Below the pieces are notes generated by a model. That model was given only the letters and a program-made list of their open reading frames with translations, made no database searches and was not told the origin of the DNA. From NCBI RefSeq assembly GCF_022605165.1, contig NC_063077.1:868001-932000 (forward strand): a stretch of 64,000 bases of DNA, given 5' to 3'. Each line of letters opens with the position of its first letter. Within the stretch, counting starts at the first letter, position 1. Shown here one piece after another: positions 1 to 9,342 of this stretch. The stretch comes from Purpureocillium takamizusanense. Its lineage: Eukaryota; Ascomycota; Sordariomycetes; Hypocreales; Ophiocordycipitaceae. Both the position numbers and the translations under genes were made by a program.

Positions 1-2152
1 GCTTCCAGTCGCTCGGCCTCGGCCCGGCCAACGGCTACCTCGACGGCGACAAGATCATCGCCCTCGCCAAGCGCCATGGCATTCAGGCCCTCCACCCGGG
101 CTACGGCTTCCTCTCCGAGAATGCCCAGTTCGCCGAGCGCTGCGAGCGCGAGGGCATCGTCTTCGTCGGCCCCCCGGCCTCCGCCATGGCCGACATGGGC
201 AACAAGGCTCGCAGCAAGGAGATCATGACGGCCGCAAACGTCCCCTGCGTTCCCGGCTATCACGGCGCCGAGCAGGACGAGCAGGATCTCCTGCGCCACG
301 CCCGTGATGTCTCCTTTCCCGTCCTCCTCAAGAGTGTCCGCGGCGGCGGCGGCAAGGGCATGCGCATCGTCATGACCGAGGACGAGTTCCCAGCTCAGCT
401 GCGCAGCGCCCGCGCCGAGGCCCGCGCCTCCTTCGGCGAGGGAGGCGAGGTCATGCTCGTCGAGAAGTATATTGTCCGCCCCCGCCATGTCGAGGTTCAG
501 GTCTTTGCCGACCGCCACGGCAACACCCTCGCTCTCGGCGAGCGCGACTGTAGCGTCCAGCGCCGACACCAAAAGGTGCTCGAGGAGTCCCCCGCCCCGG
601 ACCTCGACGACGCCACCCGCCACGACCTCTGGGACAAGGCCCGCAAGGCTGCCTCCGCCGTCGGCTACGTCGGCGCCGGTACCGTCGAATTCATCCTCGA
701 CAAGGACTCGGGCCGCTTCTACTTCATGGAGATGAACACGCGCCTCCAGGTCGAGCACCCCGTCACCGAAATGGTCACGGGCCTCGACCTCGTCGAGTGG
801 CAGTTCCGCGTTGCCGCCGGCGAGCACCTACCCCTGACCCAGGCCCAGGTCGAGGAGCGCATGGCCCTCCGCGGCGCCGCCATCGAGGCTCGCATCTATG
901 CCGAGAGCCCAGAGAGGGGCTTCATGCCCGACTCGGGCAAGCTCGTCCACGCCGTCCTGCCTGACGCCGTCCAGGCCGACGAGGACGTTCGCCTCGACTG
1001 GGGCTTCGGCTCCGGCAGCGTCGTCTCCGAGGCCTACGACGGCATGATCGCGAAGCTCATCGTCCGCGGCGAGACCCGCGAGCGCGCCATTGCCAAGCTC
1101 GAGGCCGCCCTGCGCGCTTTTGAGATTGTTGGCGTCAGCACGAATGTCGAATTCCTCAAGCGCTTGTGCCAGGCTGACGCCTTTGTGGCCGGCGACGTCG
1201 AGACGGGCTTCATCGACAAGTGGCGCGACGTGCTCTTTAAGCCTCGTCACATCAGCGACGAGGTCTTTGCCCAGGCGGCCCTGGGCGTGCTGAACCTGCA
1301 ACTCCTTCAGCCGGCCCAGGCTGCGGCGCCGCACGGTCAGACGCTCGGCTTCGGCGACGCCGGCGCCCTGGCCGAGCGCAAGGTGGCCTTCAAGGTGCTC
1401 GACGGCTACAGCGAGAAGGAGGGCGAGGTCGTCGAGGCGAGCGTCACCCAAAAGGGCCACAACCTCTACGACGTGGCCGTGTCGCGCAGGGGCTCCGACG
1501 CCGCGCCCCAGGTGTTCTCCAACGTGGCCAGCGAGCCGACGCGCGAGGGCGCCGTGCTCAAGCTGCAGACGTACTTTCCCGGCGAGCGCATCCTGTCGTC
1601 GGTGGTGCCGCAGGAGGGTGACAACGACACCAAGGTGACCATCTTCCAGCACGGCGTCAAGACAGACCTGGCGTTGTTGCCGCCGGGGTGGTACGAGAAG
1701 GCACTGGGGCTCAAGGAAGCGACGGCCTCGGTGGTGGCGCCGATGCCGTGCAAGATTCTCAAGAATGAAGTAGAAGAGGGACAGGAGGTTAAGAAGGGCA
1801 CGCCCCTGGTCGTGTATGTCTCTCCCGTCGCCGCCATCACGAACACTACCATTGCCCCCCTGTTCTCCTCTTTCTGCCCCTCACTAAACCCCCCACATGA
1901 CGTGTAAGGCTGACCGGGCAATGTAGCATCGAGTCGATGAAGATGGAGACGGTAATTCGGTCGCCCCAGGACGGCGTGGTCAAGAAGCTGGCGCACAAGG
2001 AAGGGGTACGTGTTATGGTTTCCAAACTTATCTTGTCTCATTTCATTTTCTGCTCTGCTTGGACCGACGCTAACTTACGGGGCACGCAGGACATTTGCAA
2101 AGCGGGCACGGTGCTCGTGCTGTTTGAGGAGGAGGCGGGCAAGGAGGAGTAG
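1..2152 (+). CDS. mccA: 3-methylcrotonyl-CoA carboxylase alpha (biotin) subunit, 5' partial
   Basis: Biotin-dependent mitochondrial enzyme subunit that carboxylates 3-methylcrotonyl-CoA in leucine breakdown. The reading frame is already open at base 3, so the start lies outside the window; 650 residues are visible. Exons are <1..1813, 1927..2005 and 2090..2152. Visible parts: biotin-carboxylase N domain (HPGYGFLSEN), ATP-grasp core with a glycine-rich loop (KSVRGGGGKGMRI), the MNTRLQVEHPVTE signature, a biotin-carboxylase C domain, a middle BT-type linker and a C-terminal biotinyl domain. The biotinylation motif ESMKMET is formed only after removing the first intron (GTATGT..TAG), which confirms the join. 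ESMKMET also fits other acyl-CoA carboxylases and pyruvate carboxylase, but the length and the biotinyl domain at the extreme C terminus favour the MCC alpha subunit. The beta subunit is not in the window. Confidence 0.94.
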
Positions 2153-2827
2153 GTAGGCATAGCGAATAGCAACGGCGGCGAGAGGAGGGAGACTCATGGG
2201 CAGACTTGAGGCGTTACAAGGGCATGTATGGCCTGGCATGGCACGGGCTGCTAGAGAGTAAATGTACATATATCTAGTACTGTACAATTGACAGAAGAGC
2301 ATGACACACTTCTGTACGTTTGTGACTGTTGGTTTGTTACTGTTGTTGCTGCTGTATTTGTAACGGTGCTTGTTGCTCCGTGGGCCAACCCACGTCTGAT
2401 GTAATGTGAGCGAGCGAGCAAGCACGGTACGGCTTGCGCATGCTCTCTACCTACTTGTGTCGGAAGGAAGGGTACTGTAGCAGAGCACGGGAGCGGGCTT
2501 TTTGTATCGGTTTCCACCCGCATCAGAGAGACCCCTTCCGCTGTCCAACTCGGTCCATCACCACCACCAGCCTAGGCAAGCCGGACAGACATGCCGGCAC
2601 AAGCCAGCCGGACCAGCAGCCAGCCAGCTGGAGCTCCGAAACAAGGACGCACCCGGTCGCAGCCCTGAAGAATGATGAGGAAGAATGTTTGAAATGAGGA
2701 AGCGGAGGAAAATGAAAGCTCCCCAAGCGACCCGTGTCTCCCGTTCCCCCATTACCCTAGTTTAACCCTCAGAGAAGGAAAAAGGTGTCAGTTTCAATAA
2801 CGTTGCCCCCCTTCCATTTGTCTTGCT
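2153..2827. other. Convergent spacer, no gene seen
   Basis: This spacer separates the 3' ends of the carboxylase and amidoligase genes. It holds T-rich and TTG/CTG-rich stretches likely to be 3' UTR. No open frame here has splice signals or recognisable protein similarity. Confidence 0.6.
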
Positions 2828-3086
2828 TTATCTTGACTTCATCTTGGTCCAGTCGTCGGGCAGGTGGCGGCTCATCCGCGACTTCTTGGCCGCGCGCCGG
2901 AGCCGCACCCACCACTCGGCCAGGCGGTGGGGGAAGTTGGGCTCGGCGGGGGAGACGTAGGTGGTGAAGTTGTCGAGCAGGTTCTGGAATGATGGAGGTG
3001 TGTATGTCAGTACAGGGACGGGGTCGGTCGGGCGAGCGGGCAATGGGGAAAAGGGGGTAAGGGGCGAGACCAGCACAGTTTCTGTT

Positions 3087-3166
<80 letters not shown>

Positions 3167-4070
3167 AGTGAGTGAGTGAGTGAGCACACACACATACCTC
3201 CTTGAGGGCCAGCGTGATAAAGCCCAGCACAAAGGCCACCCACGCCAGCGTGCCCCTCGTGTTGAGGAACTGGTTCCCGCCGCGAAACTCGACGGTGCCC
3301 GTGCAGCGGCCCGTCTTGGGGTTGGGGAAGATGTTCTGGAAGTTCCACAGGACGTAGCGGTTGCCCTGCATGTAGAGGTACAGCTCGGTCTCGCCGGGCA
3401 GGGCGCGGATCTCTTCGGCGACGCGGCGCAGGGCGGCGGTGCTCTTCCTGTTGCCGTAGCTGTTGCCGTCCCCCGAAACACCACCACCAGCAGCAGCAGC
3501 AGGAAGGAGAGGGGCGAGAGGACCGCCCGGACGCCCTACGCCCGCCTCAGGGCTCAGGCTGTTGAGGCGGCAGAACTGGTTCTCGCGTCGCCCCGGCGGC
3601 AGCACGGCGGCGACAAAGTCCTCGTACGCCAGGGCCGCAAAGGCGATGCGCTTGAGCGACCGCAGGGAGAAGCGGTTCCGCAGGCTCACGGGCGTGACGT
3701 GGACGTGGCCCCCGCACGAGGCGTCTCGCTGCGGGCTGAAGTGGACGCGCATCGCCTCCCAAAAGTCGGACAGGGTGCGGCTCACGGGCTGGGTGGTGTC
3801 GAGCCGCGGGGACACCACCTCCATGCAGACGTAGGGCCGCGGCCGCTTGAGCGACCCGTCGCGCGTCACGAACCACTTGCCCCCGTAGTACTCGGGGTGC
3901 TTGCTGTACCGCGAGCAGTCGTCGTGCGCCGCGGGGATGCCCCGGTTCTGCAGCTTCTGCGCCAGCTGCCGGTACCAGTCGACGTTGGAGAAGGTGTCGC
4001 CGCTGCTGCTGCCGCCGTACGGCCTGCCGATGGCTTCGATTTCGACGCCGAAGTTGTAGTGCCGCACCAT
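2828..4070 (-). CDS. Putative amidoligase family protein
   Basis: Predicted 342-residue protein of the putative amidoligase family (PF12224 type), whose members are thought to join amines to carboxylates with ATP; its substrate in fungi is unknown to me. Exons on the minus strand are 4070..3198 and 2983..2828. Family hallmarks seen are the N-terminal FGVEIEAIG, the central CGGHVHV with two histidines, and a later TVEFRGGNQF. The join (ALKE to NLLDNF) keeps phase 0. The start at MVRHYNF is preferred; an in-frame ATG 17 codons upstream (4121) gives a low-complexity leader. The single intron contains a long compound microsatellite. A glycine/alanine/proline-rich loop around residues 180-200 could hide another small intron but reads through without a stop. 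Confidence 0.84.
3089..3195. repeat. Compound microsatellite inside the amidoligase intron
   Basis: An (AC)n tract of about 30 bp (3089-3119) is followed by an (AG)n tract to about 3164, then TGAG repeats and a short (CA)n tract to 3195. It lies wholly within the intron at 2984..3197 and takes up about half of it. On the transcribed strand this gives a long CU/GU-rich run next to the 5' splice site. Confidence 0.95.
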
Positions 4071-5854
4071 GTTTGTGTCTTTTCCGTTTCCCTCTCCGTG
4101 TCTGCCCTCTGTCCGATCCAAAGGGGGGATCTGTCTGTTGCAAAGTGCGTGCCCTGTCTCAGGATGCTCTCTCGAAGCGGCGTCCCGGGGCGACGGTGCG
4201 TTTCAATGCTGGACTTGCTGGCAAGAGTTGTTCTTGTAATGCCCCAAGTTTCTTCTTCTCCTCCTCCTGCCTTGTCTTCTATCAAGGTGTGCTGACAATG
4301 TCGTGGTAGGATTGGGTTGCCGAGTCGTCTCCCGCGGCTGTCGTCGAGGCGTCGTCGCGGGGTCGATGAGGCTCGGAGCTTTCTTGTGTCTTGGAATAAT
4401 TTATAGTAATGAATAGGAAGTAAGTTGGCAACTCAAGTCTGACTTGCAGACGGCGTGTTTGCAAAACCTTTTCCGGTTCGATATAAGAGGAGAGAAACAG
4501 AGAGACAGTGTCACTGACAGTCCGTCAGCAGCCCTTTTGTCACTCCCCCCTGACAACCACAACACATTATATCCGTCCTCGTTCCAGAGTCCCCCCCACG
4601 CAAGGCAACAACGACGGCAAAAAGCCAACCCCCCGAAACGGGCACCGGCCCGCCCATCCGTCGGTCCCTTGCGTGCCCAACGCAGCGGGCCGGGGCCGAT
4701 CCTCCGCATGTACGTATTAATGTACTTGAACGAAGTAATGCACCCCCTACTATGAGCTGGGACGAACCGACTCCTCCCACTCATCACAACGCGCGCAAGT
4801 CAGGGCAGGCAAGCCCGCCGGGAGACCTTTCGCCTCGCCAGCCAGCCTGTCTCTGGGGCTGCATGCATAGGAGCCTGCAGGGCTGGACGAGCCCCTCTCC
4901 CCAACCGCCCGCTGCGTTGGTCGCCGCGCAAAAGGGTCGCTGGGCCGAAACACCCAGACCCCCTTTTCACCCCCCCTCCTTTTCCTCCGACTTACACGGA
5001 TCAGACAGACCACACCAGGGCGGTTAGACAGGGCGGTCGAGGTTGGGTAGAGACGGCAGCAACCCATGGACCACCCACTACATCATGCTCACGCTCACGT
5101 CCGAGGCGGCAACACATGACGTCTTGCGGCAGTCCGAAAAAAAACACATGTTCGTTCCCGATAGTACATGTACCACTGGCTGTAACCTGAAGACAAAAAC
5201 AACAAACAGGTCCCTCCCGCGCGGGCTGGGACGTGGTGGGCCGTCATTGGCGCTCGACGCCCTGCGGACTCCCGCGTCTTGCTGCCCAACTTGTCATGTC
5301 GACTCATTGATGCAGCAGCAGCAGTGAATCGTGACTGCTCCACTCGCCTCGTCCTCCCGTCGACTTGACCTCTCGTCCGTTGTCGTCGTTGTTGCTGTTG
5401 CTGCTTTCGCGGCCGCTGTGCTTCCTCTCCATCCCATCTCTGCCCTCTCGCAACTGCAACCGCTTCTCGCTCTCCCTCGACTCCTCCTCTCAACCATTGT
5501 CCCAAGCATACCACGTACTTCGTACCAACCGTCACAAGGTACGACGCCCCCCCACGCTCACCACTGTATTCCCCGTGGTGTCTGTCACTCACGTACGCCG
5601 TGCCTTTGGCAGCAGCCAGCGCCACGGCGCGCCTCCTGGTCCGCTCACGAGTCGCGGGCAACCCAAACCCCCCCGTTTCTTCGCCCCCATCTTCGCTGCC
5701 TGTCTAGTACTTTCGTATACCCAAGAAGCCCAAAGAGCTCCCTCATCAGTCTCTCCCTCTTTCCCCCTCCCCACCTGCATAACCACCCCCCGCCAAGCAA
5801 CCAGTGGTGAGTGCCGCGTGCGCGGCGCCCGCCCTCCGGCAGAGATCGCCCACA
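4071..5854. promoter_or_regulatory. Divergent intergenic region (shared promoters)
   Basis: This 1.8 kb lies between the amidoligase start (minus) and the cyclotransferase-like start (plus). It is rich in C/T tracts typical of fungal promoters, and one TACTTCGTA motif sits at 5516-5524. Several open frames occur (for example 4401-4787 minus, 5365-6699 plus), but none looks like protein. A CT-rich leader with possible 5' UTR splicing precedes the ATG at 5855. No clear TATA box was identified. Confidence 0.5.
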
Positions 5855-7000
5855 ATGGCCGCCACCCCCCGAAAGACTCCCGCCGCCGGTGCCGCCGCCT
5901 CCGCCTCCGGCCGGCCAACCAAGTATTACTTCGCATACGGCAGCAACCTCCACATAAAGCAGATGAAGAGGCGCTGCCCCAACAGCCGGTACATCGGCCA
6001 CGCCCGCCTCGCCAACCACCGCTGGCAGATCAACGAGCGCGGCTACGCAAACGTCGTCGCCGTCGCCTCCGCGTCCGACGGCCGCTGGGTCGAGGGGCTC
6101 GTCTACGAAATCGACGAAAAGGACGAGACCAAGCTCGACATCAACGAGGGCGTCGCCAAAAACGCCTACGAGAAGCGCTACATGCCCGTGCTGCTTCACC
6201 GCGCCCACAGCGCCCTCTACCGCCGCCCCGTCTCCTGGATCGTCGACAAGGGCGGTCCGGCCGCCGTCCGCCGCCAGCAGGCCAACAAGACGGCCTCGGA
6301 GCGCACGGGTGTAGCTGCTTCTACTGCTACTACTACTGTTGCTGGTGCTGGTGCTGGTGCTGGTGCTGGTGCTGGAAGTGCTGGCAGACAGGCTCAGCAC
6401 TGGTGGGAAAACGACGTGCTCGTCTACATCAGCTTCAACCACGTCCAGGACAGCGCCCCCAAGGAAGAGTACGTCAGCCGCATCAACCTCGGGCTCAAGG
6501 ACGCTCGTGCCCTCGGCATGGCCGACGACTACATCCGCAGCTGCATCCGTCCCTTCATACCCGAGGACGCGGGCGCTTCTCTCTCCGGCGGCGGCGGCGG
6601 CGGCGGCGGTGGCGGGACCACTACCGCCAACGACACCTCCTCGGGAGAAACCAAGGGCAAGAAGGCGGCGACGGCAGCGCGTGGTGTCAAGCGGAGTAGC
6701 CCTGCCCGGACTGGTGAGCGCTCTCCAGCCCGGAAAGGCCAACAGCAAGTCCCGACCCGTCCTGACCAACAGACTCCCCTTCGAGCTCTGGCACGCACGA
6801 TGCGTAACAACGCCAGCGCTCCGAACCTCCGGGCCCTGGGTCGTGTTCGTCCTGCTGTTGCTGCTGCTACTACTGCTGCTACTGCTCCGGGGACGCAAGG
6901 GCCGCCGCTGCCCCCGCGCGTGGTCCGGAGATACCAGGACGTCCCCGTCATCACCGTCGAGGAATATGTGAGCGCATGGGAGTGGAGGACGGCGACGTAG
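5855..7000 (+). CDS. Gamma-glutamylcyclotransferase-like protein
   Basis: Predicted 381-residue protein of the gamma-glutamylcyclotransferase/AIG2-like superfamily, which releases 5-oxoproline from gamma-glutamyl amino acids or amines in glutathione-linked metabolism. The substrate-binding YFAYGSNL is near residues 24-31, and LDINEGV carries the Glu at the position of the family's catalytic residue. The start at 5855 has a good context (CACAATGG). Low-complexity inserts interrupt and extend the domain: a (GCTGGT)n-encoded Gly/Ala run near 6340-6375, a poly-Gly run near 6588-6615 and a Ser/Pro/Ala tail. Uncertainty: a good-looking intron (6714..6772, GTGAGC..CTGACCAACAG) could be removed in the tail, which would shift frame and end the protein soon after; I kept the unspliced reading. 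The fold assignment is firm; the exact substrate is not. Confidence 0.83.
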   Translation: MAATPRKTPAAGAAASASGRPTKYYFAYGSNLHIKQMKRRCPNSRYIGHARLANHRWQINERGYANVVAVASASDGRWVEGLVYEIDEKDETKLDINEGVAKNAYEKRYMPVLLHRAHSALYRRPVSWIVDKGGPAAVRRQQANKTASERTGVAASTATTTVAGAGAGAGAGAGSAGRQAQHWWENDVLVYISFNHVQDSAPKEEYVSRINLGLKDARALGMADDYIRSCIRPFIPEDAGASLSGGGGGGGGGGTTTANDTSSGETKGKKAATAARGVKRSSPARTGERSPARKGQQQVPTRPDQQTPLRALARTMRNNASAPNLRALGRVRPAVAAATTAATAPGTQGPPLPPRVVRRYQDVPVITVEEYVSAWEWRTAT

Positions 7001-7237
7001 GCAGGCACTTGTCAGGAAACCCAACGGCTTCGACATATTTTTTCGAGACTCGCCGCTCATCATATCTATTCACTACGCTAGCGCGGTAGAATGTAAGTTG
7101 ATCAATGAGCCGGCGTCCTAGCCTTCTCTAGACCACACAGGTTTGCTAACCAGACCAGCGTCGCCGCCGCGAAACCCCCGGGTTGCTACCTTCTCTTACC
7201 GGGCGGTTGTTGCACGAATGACCCTATGCGGACGGCA

Positions 7238-8614
7238 TCAGAGCTTGGAGACTGCAGGATGGGAAAGGATCTTACTCCGAGGCGCCGAGGTTCGCGGCAA
7301 CTGCTCGCGTGAGCTGCCTCCACCGGAGGAGTTGTCGACGAGCCACTTGATGAGGGTTGGCCGCTGCGGCGCCTCCCCTTCGCCGGCATATACTAGGACG
7401 TTGGGCCTGTAGATAGCTTTCAACGGTGCCTTTTTCCCCACCTCGACTCTCTCGACAAACAATCCTGGTGCCACGTCGAATAGGTAGCTAACCTTGCGGC
7501 GCGAGGGCGACGAGGGCCCCGTGCCGCTCAGGTCGAGCACCAGACCTCCATTGGCCAGATTTATGCATTCGTACACTTCAAGCCGCGTGCTGGCATTGCG
7601 AGCCGGCCACTTGAGAGAGTAGATGTTGGACGCCAGGTGAAGTTGGTGCGCAAAGTCAGCCGCTGGCTCGACAATGGTCCGTCGAACGGAGCTCTGAAGC
7701 TCTGAAGGCGCGACCTTGGGCACGGCCACGGCCAGGACCGCAGACAGATCCTCCGAAACAAGGTTTATGTACGTCGCCCGACGCGACTTGAACAGCGGCT
7801 GCGCCGTCAGAGCCGTCAGAGTCTCGCTGCGCCATTCGCGGCAGTGGGCGGGGTCTGTCAGTGTCAGCTTGGGAACCACGATGCCCGTCCCGAGTCGCTC
7901 ACCTCGAGGTAGCCTAGACATTGCGCTTTCCAGCTCGTCGATCCACATGATGGTGGCGTCGTCGTCGGAACCGCCCAGCGGGCAGTAGAATGACTTGGAA
8001 AAGAATGCCAGCCAGAGATAGTACATGATGACCGCAATGACATGGTGCTCGTCCGACTGGTAGACGCTGAGACAGCGTTTTGCTGGTTCTCTGATCAAGG
8101 ACACAAATCTCCCGGCGTGCGTTCCCGAAGGGCGCGCTCGGAGCCGGCCAGCCTCCATGTCGTCAAGCGTTGCTGGGAGCCGGTTTTCTACCCATCTCTG
8201 TATGTTACTGCACAGCCTTTTGTAAGCCTCTTGCGCTTCTGATTCTGTAATGTCTTTGCGCCGTGGCTGGAGGCTGAAGATCTGATCCTTGGCCTCCTGA
8301 AGCTGTTTCGACTTTGCCTTGGACTGATTACGAGCCTCGATGAGCTGGTCTTGCGTGTCTGCCAGCTCCTTCTTGACAGACTCCAATTTCTTCCGAAGCT
8401 TCTTGTTCTCAGCTTCCTGGAGCTCCAGTTCCTCCTGCCGGGTGTCCAGCACGTCCTCGGTGAACCGCCGCAGTCGAACCTCCTCGGCGAGCTGCGTCTC
8501 CGGCGCCGACGATGAAGGTGTTTCTCTTTCGATTTTCGACTCGTTTTGCGCCATGGGGCAGTCGACGCCCTCGTTCTTGCTGGGCTCCTGAGCCGGTGTC
8601 GCCTCCGATTCCAT
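7238..8614 (-). CDS. Unrecognised protein with N-terminal coiled coil
   Basis: Single-exon 458-residue protein that I do not recognise. Residues about 40-125 are a strongly charged Glu/Lys/Gln-rich helix predicted to form a coiled coil (repeated ELELQEAENKKLRKKL-type heptads). The remaining two thirds look globular, with Trp, Tyr and Cys spread through them (for example VIMYYLWLAFFSK and IMWIDELESAM). No signal peptide, clear transmembrane helix or catalytic motif is visible. It lies convergent with the cyclotransferase-like gene (237 bp apart) and divergent from the Hsp70-like gene. Possible roles are structural or regulatory; no function is assigned. Confidence 0.7.
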   Translation of the reverse strand: MESEATPAQEPSKNEGVDCPMAQNESKIERETPSSSAPETQLAEEVRLRRFTEDVLDTRQEELELQEAENKKLRKKLESVKKELADTQDQLIEARNQSKAKSKQLQEAKDQIFSLQPRRKDITESEAQEAYKRLCSNIQRWVENRLPATLDDMEAGRLRARPSGTHAGRFVSLIREPAKRCLSVYQSDEHHVIAVIMYYLWLAFFSKSFYCPLGGSDDDATIMWIDELESAMSRLPRGERLGTGIVVPKLTLTDPAHCREWRSETLTALTAQPLFKSRRATYINLVSEDLSAVLAVAVPKVAPSELQSSVRRTIVEPAADFAHQLHLASNIYSLKWPARNASTRLEVYECINLANGGLVLDLSGTGPSSPSRRKVSYLFDVAPGLFVERVEVGKKAPLKAIYRPNVLVYAGEGEAPQRPTLIKWLVDNSSGGGSSREQLPRTSAPRSKILSHPAVSKL

Positions 8615-9342
8615 CGTGGCCAGGGTTGTGTCTCGTTCTAGTGAGCGACTCTGCTTATTGCTCGGTAGGAGCCGGTAGGTGGATGCGGCAAAGGGTTGTC
8701 ACATCACTGTAGTGCGGCTTCTGAGCAGCTGGATGCTGAGCTGCCAATGAGAGCTTTCGTGTACGGTATATGTCGACCGCCAGGGTCGCTGATACGTGGC
8801 CGTGTGTCCGCTTGGCTCAGGCCGTCTCCCAGCCGTCTTTCCATCCGTGCTTTTTGGGCATTCGGGCACAGAAGCCTGCCTGGCTGCGACGCGTCCTCTT
8901 CACTGCCGAGAAAGCTCCAAGGATGGGGCTTTAATAGGTTGGGCACTGGCCACATGTGCCCAGGACGGGCCACTGGGCCGCATATGCATCCGAGCCGGGG
9001 TTGTGATACGACGAAAAGACCCTCACAGTTCCGCTTTGGCAAGGTACAGGTTTGTATGGTCAGATGGTCAATCACAGGTCGACGCACGTCTGCAGTGCGT
9101 TGGCCGGCGGGGCCTGCACCGTGAGGTCCGGCAACAGGCTCACAGTTATTAGGTATCGAAAACGGACTGTCCGTCGATCCACATAGAGTGTGCTTCTGCC
9201 AGAGCTGGCCTCGCGAACACCCATGACGAGGTCAACTCCTAGAAGCTTGTCACTTGTGGCAAGAGAGCAAGAACAAGCAGGCAAACGCAGCGGCAAACCA
9301 AACGAACGATTCCGCACGAGGCTCCCGCGCGTCGGCCGTGGT
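8615..9342. promoter_or_regulatory. Divergent intergenic region
   Basis: This 728 bp separates the coiled-coil gene (minus) and the Hsp70-like gene (plus) and should hold both promoters. Open frames on both strands (8696-9124 plus, 8704-9087 minus) overlap each other and resemble no protein. No TATA box or clear heat-shock element was identified by eye. Confidence 0.5.

Noticed and set aside
828..1652. Long minus-strand open frame (274 codons) inside the carboxylase gene
   Set aside because: It is the antisense shadow of a GC-rich conserved gene; its translation is low-complexity Leu/Ala/Arg/Asp with no domain.
3180..4295. Plus-strand open frame of 371 codons opposite the amidoligase
   Set aside because: It mirrors amidoligase codons and crosses that gene's splice donor; the minus-strand frame carries the recognisable motifs.
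5645..7063. Minus-strand open frame of 472 codons opposite the cyclotransferase-like gene
   Set aside because: Its Ser/Gly/Val runs come from antisense reading of the Gly/Ala repeats; there is no start context or domain.
8696..9124. Overlapping open frames on both strands in the spacer before the Hsp70-like gene
   Set aside because: They are mutually overlapping, lack splice support and resemble no protein.
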